Of a DNA stretch of 64,000 nucleotides, positions 37,120-45,653 are shown one piece after another. The notes under the pieces were generated by a model, which searched no databases, had not been told where the DNA came from, and worked only from the letters and a program-made list of their open reading frames with translations. This stretch comes from Paenibacillus piscarius. GTDB lineage: Bacteria; Bacillota; Bacilli; Paenibacillales; Paenibacillaceae. The translations under genes were made by a program, and so were the position numbers. Position 1 is the first letter of the stretch. The number at the start of each line of letters is the position of its first letter. The DNA lies in assembly GCF_022234545.1 (NCBI RefSeq), contig NZ_JAIEUI010000005.1:297168-361167 (forward strand), written 5' to 3'.

Positions 37120-37268
37120 AAGGACGTTCATTAAGCTAACGGGCAGGAGTTATAATTATGTTAAAATAAGGATACCTTTTAAGCTCATTTTTAATCCAAA
37201 GGTCTTCTTCTATTAGTTGTGTCGAGGTAATGGCTGACATAGCCATAATCTGACCCGACGCAACGCGG

Positions 37269-37538
37269 ATGAAGTTGTTTACGCAGGAAGAAATTCGGTC
37301 GTGGGAAAACCAGAATCAACATGATTGGAAGCACATTAAAAAATACAAAGACCCAAGTACAGAGAAGCTAAAGGATTACCACAAAGGAATCGAAAATGTT
37401 CATTTCAACAAAGAAAGTAAATCAGCAAGAAAAAATGATTATCGAAAATACAGAACACAAATGAAACGTTTATTACTTAGTGAACAATACGATCTTCTAC
37501 GCAACTATCAACGAACAAGCGGTTGGATTACTTGGTAA
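37269..37538 (+). CDS. Small basic hypothetical protein
   Basis: An 89-residue, lysine/arginine- and aromatic-rich protein (SARKNDYRKYRTQMKRLLLS) that probably binds nucleic acid, judged only from composition. The ribosome site is weak. It lies just inside the copy B element and could belong to it. The family is not recognised. Confidence 0.5.
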   Translation: MKLFTQEEIRSWENQNQHDWKHIKKYKDPSTEKLKDYHKGIENVHFNKESKSARKNDYRKYRTQMKRLLLSEQYDLLRNYQRTSGWITW

Positions 37539-37700
37539 GAAACAATAGCCATGCAAAGAACGGCAGCCTCTTAAAATGGGATGCGGTTTCTCAACTAACA
37601 GGCAGGCTAACGTAGCTGGCTTGTTCAAGCAGATTGAAGGATTTTACAGTATATGATCTAGGTCACTTGATGAATTACATTTATTTATAAGAAGGGTTTG

Positions 37701-38432
37701 ATGATTCTAATGGTGGAATTTGATAAACAGTTTATTTCTTGGTGTAAACGGGAGACTGGTAAGTATCAGATCAAACTCCTAGACCAAGCAATGTATCCAC
37801 TTGGAAGCGGCATTTTACTTAATTACCGTAAACGATACTTTATCGTAACATGCTACCATTGTGTTCGTTATATAGATGATGTACGTGATCTTATAGCACC
37901 GGTTCATTACCCTAACGGTCAAGTAAAAGCCTTTAATCTAAGAAACCCTCAGAGTGACCCGGAAAGTGATTTAGCATCGTTTGAGATTTCATACGTGGAC
38001 TTGTCTGTAACACAGAACGAGAAAGGATATATACAGGAAGTTTTGTTTGATGAATTAAAACCAGAAAATAATATCGGCGAGCTAATTGTAATCAATGCAA
38101 CCAACTATACTGGATATGATCGTGACGAAAAAGAAGGTTTGACATTGTTGCGCTTAACCACGCTACCATACTTTACTGAAATTGAGGAATATGAAAATGA
38201 CTTCTTCAAAGGAAACGCCGATACAAAAGGTATTGGTGAAGACGGGGTAGAATACCAAGTAGAAACCTTTGCGGGAATGAGTGGGAGCCCCTCATTTAAA
38301 ATCGATATTAAAAGGAATTTATTGCGATGGATTGGAATCTTGACGAACGGTGATCCAGGAGCCGGTTCTTTTCTGGTGTTAGATTATCGCTTAGTTATTA
38401 AATTTTTAGATCAAAAATACTTTAGTAAATGA
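37701..38432 (+). CDS. Trypsin-like serine protease
   Basis: A 243-residue protein with a full chymotrypsin-fold triad: GSGILLNYRKRYFIVTCYHCV with H53, SDLASFEI with D90, and FAGMSGSPSF with S194 in a GxSGxP motif. There is no signal peptide, so it acts in the cytoplasm. Stand-alone cytosolic trypsin-like proteases are known effectors in several antiphage systems, where they cleave a partner toxin or host protein. No obvious activator is adjacent; the next frame downstream is a degraded fragment. The start is ambiguous among 37698 (TTG), 37701 and 37710. Confidence 0.78.
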   Translation: MILMVEFDKQFISWCKRETGKYQIKLLDQAMYPLGSGILLNYRKRYFIVTCYHCVRYIDDVRDLIAPVHYPNGQVKAFNLRNPQSDPESDLASFEISYVDLSVTQNEKGYIQEVLFDELKPENNIGELIVINATNYTGYDRDEKEGLTLLRLTTLPYFTEIEEYENDFFKGNADTKGIGEDGVEYQVETFAGMSGSPSFKIDIKRNLLRWIGILTNGDPGAGSFLVLDYRLVIKFLDQKYFSK

Positions 38433-38505
38433 AATGAGCATATTGGTAAAATAGAAGGAATAATAATTGATTTTAGGGTTATATAACATGGTACCAGTTC
38501 AATAA

Positions 38506-38712
38506 ATGCAAGAAGCAATAATAAATAACTACAAAAAATACTGTGATCAACATAACGTTAACTATGAAATTATTGAAGATGGTGACAACGTAAAATTACT
38601 TGGAGATTATAGAAGCAGCTGCAGCACTGGTGAATCGCAGCTCGGCGGTGCAGGGAAACCGGGAAGGGCGGTGGATCGACCCGCAAGGCTTCTGTTCATA
38701 CTACTGAACTGA
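38506..38712 (+). pseudogene. Truncated small gene fused to GC-rich repeat
   Basis: The first about 36 residues (MQEAIINNYKKYCDQHNVNY and on) look like a real AT-rich gene start. The frame then runs into a GC-rich segment (GCAGCTGCAGCACTGG) resembling the array repeats and ends. It is read as a gene cut by a repeat insertion. Confidence 0.45.
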
Positions 38713-38901
38713 TTGACCAGATGACTGAGCTAACGCAAACATTGATGATACGCTCTATATTGCCAAACCAGGGAGCATACCGCCGAGGTGTTGCTCCTTT
38801 ATATTATTAAAGTAACGAGTAGGTTTAAGATTAATCGCGATGAATCATATCATAAATAGCGTTTAGCTAACAGGAAATAATAGCTCAATAGAATCAAGGA
38901 G

Positions 38902-38930
38902 GCAGCCGATTAACGCGCTCGGCTGCTTTT
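38902..38930 (+). terminator. Intrinsic terminator
   Basis: GCAGCCGA (38902-38909) pairs with TCGGCTGC (38919-38926), followed by TTTTG. No intact gene lies directly upstream. Confidence 0.7.
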
Positions 38931-39180
38931 GTTCAGCTGACAGGCAGGATAGTTACAATATTTGGTGGAATATCTTATGAGAGCAAACCACTCTTGAATA
39001 AGGAGGGCTTTTCAAAGACGTAAGATCAAGTGACTGGTTCGCTCCTGGAAATGCAATAGCTGTAAACCAAACAATAAAATATTATTATGTTTATAAAGTT
39101 GTAGACTGAACGCCTGCAAGGCCCGGCTTGAGCAGTCACAGCTCGGTTCCCGTTACTTTGTTATTGAGGTGGAGTAATTT

Positions 39181-40085
39181 ATGGACTATTTAGATCAAGT
39201 TGATTTAGCTGTGTTCTATTCAATGGATAAAAAAGAACGTACATTTAGAGACAAAAGTGTTCCTGAGATACAACGTGATTTCTTTTTAAGAGATATGCCT
39301 GTAAATGGCTACCTATCTAACTCTCCTAGAGGAAATTTACCATCCAATAAAACACTTGTCTTGTTTCATTTTGATCGACAAGTGATTGCGAGCGCTATTT
39401 TTATTAAACAGTTGACAATAGATGATTCTGAATATCAATATGCAAGTTATTTCATTCCGGATTCAATAATGGTATATACTGAGACGATTGTTATCGAAGA
39501 GCTGAGAAAGGTTTCCTCAAAGATAGTGAATTTCCAAAGCTTTATGCCTCACACAAAGAGGAATCTATACCTTTATTAATCACTCTCCTTAGAAATAGGA
39601 AAAAAAGAGGCTATTGCGTCGTACTGGATCCTTCAGCTGTAGAACAGTTTTCAATGGAAATCGAAAACGGATTGGATGATCTTTCCAGAACTGAAAAGCT
39701 GACCATGATTAAATTAAGGGTTGCTCAATCCATATTTAAGGACCGTCTCCTGCAGCAACGACAGAAATGTGATTTGTGCGGCTTAACAAATGTGAGGTTA
39801 CTTAGAGCGAGTCATATTAAGCAGTGGAGTAGTTGCAAAGATAGTAATGAAAGGCTTGATCCAGAAAATGGGCTGTTACTCTGTCCTAACCATGACCAGA
39901 TATTTGACAGGAAATTAATTTCATTTGATGATGTGGGTAATATTCTAATTTCACCAATGTTGACTGATTTGGATAGAAATTTTCTGAATATTGATGAATT
40001 TAGAAGATTAAACTTAAGTGAAAAGAAAAGCAGATTTATGCAATGGCACCGACAAGTGTTTCTGTCTAAGCATGAATCTGAATAA
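39181..40085 (+). pseudogene. HNH restriction endonuclease, single-base frameshift
   Basis: The first frame (39181-39579) encodes an N-terminal domain with IQRDFFLRDMPVNGYLS and changes register at about 39512. Reading the next frame continues GFLKDSEFPKLYASHKEESI through GYCVVLDPSAVEQF into the in-frame ATG at 39654. The join needs one more A in the AAA run of AGAAAGG. The C-terminal HNH domain is complete: CDLCG, LRASHIKQW, then RLDPENGLLLCPNHDQIFD. The rebuilt protein is about 301 residues, a normal size for HNH restriction enzymes of this type. It is either a recent pseudogene or a sequencing slip. Confidence 0.8.
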
Positions 40086-40303
40086 ATGTATCATTAATTA
40101 TTCTATATAACTTATGTTTAAAGTAAAAAACATTTATGAACATTAGTAAACTTGGTTATTAATTAGCTCATTTATAATGGGTTGACTTTTTTAGAAATAG
40201 CGAGGGATTCGGCAAAGGGCCCAAGTTCTTGTCACCGACAACAACTTTAGACTAAAATCAGGTAAAATAATATAGATATCATATATTTACGTAAAATACT
40301 GTT

Positions 40304-40332
40304 TTGACGAATAAAAAAATTAAGATTATAAT
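40304..40332 (+). promoter_or_regulatory. Sigma-A-type promoter for xerS-like gene
   Basis: TTGACG (40304-40309) and TATAAT (40327-40332) are separated by exactly 17 bp, 35 bp upstream of the ATG at 40367. Confidence 0.75.
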
Positions 40333-40366
40333 CTTATTATAACTTGATCTCGATCTGAGGTGTAAA

Positions 40367-41437
40367 ATGGATAAACACGTGAAGCTTAATTATATGAAAC
40401 GGATAGACGAAAAACTGTTGGAATTACCTTGGTACGTCACTGAATACATAGACAGTCGTAAGCGAAAATTATCTCACACTACACTTTTAAACTATTGTCA
40501 CGATTTTATTATATTTTTTGACTGGATGGTTAGTGAAAATCTATCTGCAGATATGCGAATTAATGTAGGCCTTACACATCTTGAAACTTTGACTGTGCGC
40601 GAAGTGGAAAGTTTCTTGTCTTTTCTAGAATACAAGTTGGGTAATTCCAAAATTACAATAAATAGAAAGCTCTCCTCTTTAAAATCGTTGTTTGATTATC
40701 TCCAGAACAAAGCAGAGACTTCCGATTTGAAGCCATATTTGCAGCGAAATGTGATGGCCAAAATGGAATTGAATGCCGTTAAAGAAAGCCAGGAAACGAT
40801 CGCCAAGCGAATCGAAGGTAAGATACTTCGGGACGACGATTTCGAATCTTTCCGAAAATTTATTGCATATGATTATGGAGAAATATTGAAGGCAAATAAA
40901 CGAATCTATAATTTCCACCAATTTAATCGTGAACGGGATACAGCGATTATATCCTTAATTCTGGGTTCTGGGCTTCGGTTATCTGAAGTTGTAGGATGCA
41001 ATTTAGAGGATCTTGATATTCATAAGGGTCTGGTGAGAGTAATACGGAAGGGCAACAAAGAGCAGTATGTGTATTTTAGTGAGCAGGCATTAATGGATTT
41101 AAATAATTATCTTGAAGTTAGAGAATCAAGGTATAAACCAGATAAAACAGCAGCATATTTATTTTTGGCTGCACCGGTAGGACGTAAAGGAACTAATCGC
41201 CGCTTAAACCAAAGATCTATTGAGAAGCTCGTTGAAAAATACGCAATTGCTTTTGGCAAGCCGGCGCTAACAGTACATGCTTTAAGACACTCATTTGCAA
41301 CCCGATATCATAAAGAGAATAATGATGTACCTAGGCTTAGAATTCAAATGGGGCACTCATCTATACAGACTACGATGATATATACTCATTTGACTGACGA
41401 AGAGATGCGAATTGCAGTTAATAAAATGGACCAATAA
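40367..41437 (+). CDS. xerS: XerS-like tyrosine recombinase
   Basis: A 356-residue site-specific recombinase, the same length as streptococcal XerS and alike in order of motifs (LPWYVTEYIDSR, TINRKLSSLKSLF, YLQRNVMAKM). The catalytic residues are present: R204 in SGLRLSEV, the beta-hairpin lysine in RVIRKGNK, H304 and R307 in HALRHSF, H330 in MGHSS and nucleophile Y339 in MIYTH. XerS proteins resolve chromosome dimers at dif; this copy is cargo, 324 bp inside the right transposon end, with its own strong promoter. A degraded homologue flanks the left end outside the element. The copy may replace the function of the damaged target gene, or act on the element itself. Confidence 0.88.
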   Translation: MDKHVKLNYMKRIDEKLLELPWYVTEYIDSRKRKLSHTTLLNYCHDFIIFFDWMVSENLSADMRINVGLTHLETLTVREVESFLSFLEYKLGNSKITINRKLSSLKSLFDYLQNKAETSDLKPYLQRNVMAKMELNAVKESQETIAKRIEGKILRDDDFESFRKFIAYDYGEILKANKRIYNFHQFNRERDTAIISLILGSGLRLSEVVGCNLEDLDIHKGLVRVIRKGNKEQYVYFSEQALMDLNNYLEVRESRYKPDKTAAYLFLAAPVGRKGTNRRLNQRSIEKLVEKYAIAFGKPALTVHALRHSFATRYHKENNDVPRLRIQMGHSSIQTTMIYTHLTDEEMRIAVNKMDQ

Positions 41438-41500
41438 TATATATTAAAAGTGATATTAATAATTAGTTTCATAACAAATAACACAAAACCGCTAGTATTT

Positions 41501-41761
41501 GACACAAAGATTATCCCTTCGAAGGAAAATGACACAAAAGTTACCCTGTTAGAAGCGAATGACACAAAAGTTATTCCTATAGGAGAAAATGACACAAAGA
41601 TTACCTCTCTAAAGGAAGACTCAAATCATATTTGAACCTTCCTTTAGAGAGAGCAACTTAATTCATTAGTTTTCTTATTATATAGGGGTAGACTTTGCGT
41701 CATTCAATTTTAAGAGGTAAGTTTCGTGTCAATAAAGGGGGTAAGTTTGTGTCACTGTACA
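41501..41761. promoter_or_regulatory. Right transposon end with arrayed TnsB-type sites
   Basis: GACACAAAGATT/GACACAAAAGTT repeats start at 41501, 41531, 41561 and 41591, exactly 30 bp apart. Three inverted copies (GTAGACTTTGCGTCA at 41688, GTAAGTTTCGTGTCA at 41717, GTAAGTTTGTGTCA at 41741) lead to the terminal TGTACA. This four-plus-three layout is the inferred transposase-binding region; it is not a CRISPR array. Confidence 0.85.
41605..41651. repeat. 14-bp inverted repeat inside the right end
   Basis: CTCTCTAAAGGAAG (41605-41618) pairs perfectly with CTTCCTTTAGAGAG (41638-41651) around 19 bases. It divides the direct from the inverted TnsB-type sites and may also stop transcription from xerS. 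Confidence 0.75.
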
Positions 41762-41766
41762 CCTGG
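41762..41766. repeat. 5-bp target-site duplication, right copy (CCTGG)
   Basis: Matches the left copy at 2480-2484 and abuts the terminal TGTACA exactly. Confidence 0.9.
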
Positions 41767-41777
41767 ATACTGAACCG

Positions 41778-41843
41778 ATAAACCCGCGGTGCTTCACGGT
41801 TTTTATCGTACATATGCACAAAACCCGTATTTTGTACATATGT
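41778..41843. terminator. Hairpins in the right flank
   Basis: CGATAAACCCG pairs with CACGGTTTTTATCG (to about 41809), an intrinsic-terminator-like structure. Next to it ACATATGCACAAAA (41810-41823) and TTTTGTACATATGT (41830-41843) form a second near-perfect inverted repeat. No gene lies between 41767 and 41964. Confidence 0.55.
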
Positions 41844-41964
41844 ATGTATGGAGATTAAGTACCTTCTGCATTTAACTATGTCTACAAATAATAAACATCC
41901 ACTCGGCAATTGGACCAAATTCTTGTCCTGAGCAAAGCACAAGAATTTGGTCCCTTAAAACAGA

Positions 41965-42055
41965 TTATGTTGAATGCTCTGCATCCTCAAGCCATTTTTT
42001 CAATAAGTGGAAATCTTCAATCTCTCCCAAAACGATCTTTTGTATGTCCCCATCT
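41965..42055 (-). pseudogene. C-terminal remnant of the TlpA-like gene
   Basis: The minus-strand translation DIQKIVLGEIEDFHLLKKWL and EDAEHST to a stop at 41965 is the natural C-terminus of the thioredoxin-like protein at 43668-44121, cut off by the IS66 element. Removing the IS and one copy of CCCCATCT rejoins the frame at INKDG/DIQK. Confidence 0.88.
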
Positions 42056-43667
42056 GTTACTACTTAGGTCCCCTTGAAAAAATATTGGCCATTCTCCACG
42101 CTCGAAAAGGAGTTTCACTCTCCCCTGTCGAAAGAAAAAAGACAAAACCCGGGAGGTGAATGAGGTATGGATGTTAGCCCACAGCAAGTCCTTCAGATCA
42201 GTAAAGGGGATCCTGAAATTGCAGGCTTCATCCAGATGCTCCTCGACCAAAATCGGGCCTTGACCGAACAGAATCAGCGCCTTCAACAAATCGTTGACAC
42301 CCAGGCGAAAGAGATTCAATCGCTGAAAAAACGCGTGCATGAGTTGGAACGGCAACTCCAGCAGAAGAGTCATAACAGCAGCAAACCTCCATCGAGTGAC
42401 GGGCTTCGCAAGCCTCCAAATCTGCGGACCCCTGGCGGTCCCAAAGGCGCACCAAAAGGCCATCCCGGGACGACGCTCCACGTTATCGACAATCCCGACG
42501 AAGTCGTGGTCTGCGAATTAACCACCTGCCCGGACTGTTTGGGTTCGCTCGCAGATGCCCCTTGTCTGGGAGAAGAACGGCGTCAAGAATTCGACCTTCC
42601 GGTGTCCCGCATCTGGACCACCGAGTTTCGTGCCGAGCAGCGCTACTGCGCTTGTTGCCAAAAAGTCCAGCGTGCAGCCTTCCCATCCCACATTACCGCT
42701 CCGGCCCAATATGGCCGCCGGATGGCGGCGTGGACGGTCTATTTGCATGCCTTTCACTTTCTTCCGCTTCAGCGGATGGCTCAGCTCTTCGAGGACTGGA
42801 CCACGTATCGGCCCAGCGAAGGTACCTTGCTTTCCTTTTTAGAGACCGCCCATGACCGTTTCGCCCCCATCGAAGAGCATATCCGTACCCAGTTACATCA
42901 GAAAGTCAAAGTCCATGCGGATGAAACCGGGTGCCGGGTTGACGGACGAACCCAGTGGATGCACGTCATGTCTGACGAAACGTATACCTTGCTCCAGCTG
43001 CACGCCAAACGGGGAGCTCCCGCGATGAAAGACATCGGTTTTTTACCTACTTATACGGGAACCGTCGTCCATGACTGCATGAAAGGATATTTTAATGAGA
43101 AGCATAGCTATTCCCATGCCTTGTGTAATGCCCATTTGCTCCGGGAATGCATTGGAATCGCCGAGCATGACGGACATGAGTGGGCGAAGCAGATGAAGGA
43201 TCTGCTGACGGAGGGATGGGCCCAGGCACTGCGTTCCCGCCAAGCCGGGGTTCTGTTGGAGCCGGAGATCCTTCAATCGTTTAGGGAACGGTACGACACG
43301 ATTCTCCAAACGGGTGAAGGGGAATGGTCGAAAGACTGGGTACGGGCCAAAACGTGTAAAAAAGGGCGTGCCATTAAGAGCAGAGCCGGCAACTTGGGAG
43401 AACGCTTTTTGGTATACAAAGAGGCGATTCTCAAGTTTCTTTGGCGTCCCGAGATTCCGTTTGATAACAACCAAGCCGAACGTGATCTCCGAATGGTCAA
43501 GGTCAAGCAAAAAGTCTCCGGTTCGTTTCGGACCGAAGCCGCAGCGAAATGGTTTGCCCGCTTACGGAGCGTCGTCTCCACCTACATTAAACAACAACTC
43601 CCTGTCCTTGCCTCGCTATCTCTTGCCTTTTCCGGTAACCCTGTTTTGAAGTGACCTAAGTAGTAAC
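42056..43667 (+). mobile_element. IS66-family insertion sequence (1,612 bp)
   Basis: The ends are an inverted repeat of about 24 bp beginning GTTACTACTTAGGTC. The flanks are the 8-bp direct repeat CCCCATCT at 42048-42055 and 43668-43675, the duplication size typical of IS66. One transposase gene (tnpC-like) and no tnpA/tnpB, as in the ISBst12-type members. Sharp ends and an undamaged transposase suggest a recent insertion. Confidence 0.93.
42167..43654 (+). CDS. IS66-family transposase (TnpC-like)
   Basis: A 495-residue transposase with GGGAGGTG 10-15 bases upstream of ATG. An N-terminal coiled coil (LTEQNQRLQQIVDTQAKEIQ) is followed by SHNSSKPPSSDG, the classic IS66 linker, and a zinc-binding CPDC...CACC region. 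The DDE-type catalytic part has VHADETGCRV and HAFCNAHLLRE-like sequence (here HALCNAHLLREC), and NNQAERDLRMVKVKQKVSG near the C-terminus. All IS66 landmarks are present, and length is normal. Codon use is GC-richer than the neighbours, consistent with recent arrival. Confidence 0.95.
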   Translation: MDVSPQQVLQISKGDPEIAGFIQMLLDQNRALTEQNQRLQQIVDTQAKEIQSLKKRVHELERQLQQKSHNSSKPPSSDGLRKPPNLRTPGGPKGAPKGHPGTTLHVIDNPDEVVVCELTTCPDCLGSLADAPCLGEERRQEFDLPVSRIWTTEFRAEQRYCACCQKVQRAAFPSHITAPAQYGRRMAAWTVYLHAFHFLPLQRMAQLFEDWTTYRPSEGTLLSFLETAHDRFAPIEEHIRTQLHQKVKVHADETGCRVDGRTQWMHVMSDETYTLLQLHAKRGAPAMKDIGFLPTYTGTVVHDCMKGYFNEKHSYSHALCNAHLLRECIGIAEHDGHEWAKQMKDLLTEGWAQALRSRQAGVLLEPEILQSFRERYDTILQTGEGEWSKDWVRAKTCKKGRAIKSRAGNLGERFLVYKEAILKFLWRPEIPFDNNQAERDLRMVKVKQKVSGSFRTEAAAKWFARLRSVVSTYIKQQLPVLASLSLAFSGNPVLK

Positions 43668-44121
43668 CCCCATCTTTATTAATAATAAAAGTTGAAGGAA
43701 GCGCAGTAACTCTGTAAAGTGCAGATATCTTACCAGTTACATCAATCACCACTGGAAAAGAAAACTGCCGCTCCTTCATATATTCCGATACTGTTCCCTT
43801 GGATTCCCCCACATTGATAAACAATGTTTCAATCTCTGCACCTGATAAGAGATGGATTTCATTAAGCAGCGGCATTTCCTGCATACATGGCTTGCACCAA
43901 CTGGCCCAGAAGTTGAGCAGCACTACTTTTCCCCTATAATCAGCCAAGTTTAACCTGTCTCCAGTCAATGCGGTAGCTTCAAATTCAGGAGCCGGAGCTC
44001 CTGCCATTACTCTTGCAGATGGTCCTTTATTTGAGTGATTGAGATAAACAAAGACAATAGCCACAGACGCCGCAACAATAACCAGCCAGGTTGCAATTTT
44101 ATATGTCTTCAGTATCTTCAT
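43668..44121 (-). pseudogene. TlpA/ResA-like thioredoxin, 3' end cut by IS66
   Basis: An N-terminal membrane anchor (YKIATWLVIVAASVAIVFVY) is followed by the thioredoxin fold with the redox motif WASWCKPCMQ and cis-proline segment ALPSTFIINKDG. The family reduces disulfides outside the membrane, often for cytochrome or copper-site maturation, which suits the nos-type neighbours. The last 29 codons lie beyond the IS at 41965-42055. The frame as it stands runs into the IS (to 43582), adding about 29 unrelated residues; because the active site is retained, some function is possible. ATGA overlap with nosF. Confidence 0.88.
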
Positions 44122-44837
44122 TGTAACCCCAGACTATGGTTAAAGGCCTCGTACAATGAACCATGCTTCGTCCGGAATTCTTCTGTTGACCCTGAACCGA
44201 CATTTTTCCCCTGGCTTAAAAATATAATCTGATCAGCTACCGTATCGGCAATTTCCAGCTGGTGTGTTGAGAAAATCACAGTATGTCCCTCTTCCCTGAT
44301 CCCTTGAAGCAGCTTTACAAATTCATTCATCCAGAACGGATCAAGTCCGTTGGTCGGTTCATCCATAATCAGCAGCGGTGGTTTGGCAAGTAATGCTTGT
44401 GCGAACAATACACGCTGGCGCATGCCTTTTGAGAAGGTGTTCACCAGGCTATTGCGCTTGTCCTGAAGACCGACCAACTCAAGGACTTCCTCCACCCGAT
44501 GCTTACGTTTTGGAATCTTCCGTAATGCCGCCCAGAATGTCAGTGTCTCTTCCGCCGATAGACCATGATTGAACTGATAATCATCCGGCATATAGCCGAT
44601 TTGCTCGGAGAACTTTCTGCGGGATTTGCTCCAGTAAAGTCCGCTCACAGAAACTTCACCTGCTGTCGGCTGCAGGATTCCGGCAATCATCCGCAGAACC
44701 GTACTCTTTCCTGCCCCATTACCGCCACAAAGGGCAAAAATGCTTCCTTGCGGGATTTGAAAGCTAATATCTTCGACCAAAGTCTGTTTTTTGATTACTT
44801 TTGAGATCCCATTCACTTGAACTAACGGGTTATCCAC
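44118..44837 (-). CDS. nosF: NosF-like ABC transporter ATP-binding protein
   Basis: A 239-residue ABC ATPase: Walker A GGNGAGKST, signature TFSKGMRQR, Walker B LLIMDEPTNGLDP and the switch histidine in IFSTHQLE. With the NosY permease it forms the transporter thought to supply a sulfur species for the Cu-Z site of nitrous-oxide reductase. It overlaps nosY by eight bases and tlpA by four, so the operon is tightly coupled. Outside a nos context it would be a generic CcmA-type ATPase; the name depends on nosD and nosL next to it. Confidence 0.85.
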   Translation of the reverse strand: MDNPLVQVNGISKVIKKQTLVEDISFQIPQGSIFALCGGNGAGKSTVLRMIAGILQPTAGEVSVSGLYWSKSRRKFSEQIGYMPDDYQFNHGLSAEETLTFWAALRKIPKRKHRVEEVLELVGLQDKRNSLVNTFSKGMRQRVLFAQALLAKPPLLIMDEPTNGLDPFWMNEFVKLLQGIREEGHTVIFSTHQLEIADTVADQIIFLSQGKNVGSGSTEEFRTKHGSLYEAFNHSLGLQ

Positions 44838-45651
44838 GGGAACGCCCCCTTTCCCAAATCCAATAGACTGTCAGAATGGAGAGCAGAATCCAGATTAGAC
44901 ATACCCCTATAAACAACAGACTGCCATTTGGCCGGCTGATCCATTCAACCCACTGATAGTATTCAGGTCCCAGTACAGAACCTCCGCCCAGCTTAACCAC
45001 AACGAACAGCCGTACAAGCTCTGCCGGATTGAGGATGGTTAGTGCAACAAGTAAAGGTTTGATCCAGAGATAGGGCAGCAAGCCTAATCCTGCAATCAGA
45101 AAGGTTGGCCAGCCAATGACTGCGAAGAACCATACGGCGACAGATACGGTGAGAGCTTGCCAACGATTACGGGATAAAGAGCCGATAAACAGGGCGATCG
45201 TCAGGAAAAGCAGCACAAGTCCCGCCGAGAATGCCAGAAACAGAAAATAGGTATTTGAATCAAAGGCTGTACCTAATAAGCCGCTAATCAGCCCCATCAG
45301 TCCGTAACCAAATGCAACAATGATAAGCAACACGGCAGAAAGGCCAATATATTTGCCCAGAACAAATGATAATGTACCTATGGGATAAGTGGACAGCAGC
45401 TGCCAGCTGCCGTCCTCCTTTTCCGATGTCAGTGAGAATGATCCAAGAAACAAAGTCATTAGCGGTAATAGATAAAGAATCAGGCTGAGCATGGAACCCG
45501 TGACGGCAGTGTAGCCTTCTACGACATTTTGCGCATTAATCAAAAGCATGCCAAGGCTGAACGTGCAGAATAAGGCCAGGAAGGAGTATGCCCAGGGGTT
45601 CCGGAAGCCCATTTTTATTTCTCTGCGGGCTATTTGCACGATATCAGCCAT
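44830..45651 (-). CDS. nosY: NosY-like ABC transporter permease
   Basis: A 273-residue integral membrane protein with about six hydrophobic helices (LFLALFCTFSLGMLLI, LILYLLPLMTLFLGSF, YIGLSAVLLIIVAFGYG and others) and the ABC-2-type EKEDGSWQLLSTYPI cytoplasmic segment. It partners NosF. Two bases separate it from nosL. Confidence 0.85.
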   Translation of the reverse strand: MADIVQIARREIKMGFRNPWAYSFLALFCTFSLGMLLINAQNVVEGYTAVTGSMLSLILYLLPLMTLFLGSFSLTSEKEDGSWQLLSTYPIGTLSFVLGKYIGLSAVLLIIVAFGYGLMGLISGLLGTAFDSNTYFLFLAFSAGLVLLFLTIALFIGSLSRNRWQALTVSVAVWFFAVIGWPTFLIAGLGLLPYLWIKPLLVALTILNPAELVRLFVVVKLGGGSVLGPEYYQWVEWISRPNGSLLFIGVCLIWILLSILTVYWIWERGRSRG

Positions 45652-45653
45652 GC

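Larger units (their letters stand above)
2485..41761 (+). mobile_element. Tn7-like transposon with defence cargo (39,277 bp)
   Basis: Both termini read TGTACAGTGACACAAA inward, a perfect 16-bp inverted repeat, and are flanked by the direct repeat CCTGG. Several subterminal copies of a TGACACAAAGATTACCC-like motif spaced about 30 bp apart lie inside each end, as expected for TnsB binding sites. The left end carries tnsA, tnsB, tnsC and tniQ in one operon reading inward; the right end carries a xerS-like gene. The interior is a string of apparently independent defence modules (DGQHR, Mrr, HNH, type II CBASS, RES, STAND nuclease, HEPN, protease) separated by repeats. Cargo of this kind is known for Tn7-like elements in general. 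This element's family name cannot be assigned from sequence alone. Confidence 0.93.

Noticed and set aside
41501..41610. Regular 30-bp repeats resembling a small CRISPR array
   Set aside because: The repeats match motifs at the left transposon end and read into the terminal inverted repeat; the intervening bases are too short for spacers and no cas gene is present.
42017..42481. Minus-strand frame opposite the IS66 transposase
   Set aside because: It is the antisense shadow of the GC-rich transposase gene, as are others at 42518-43581.
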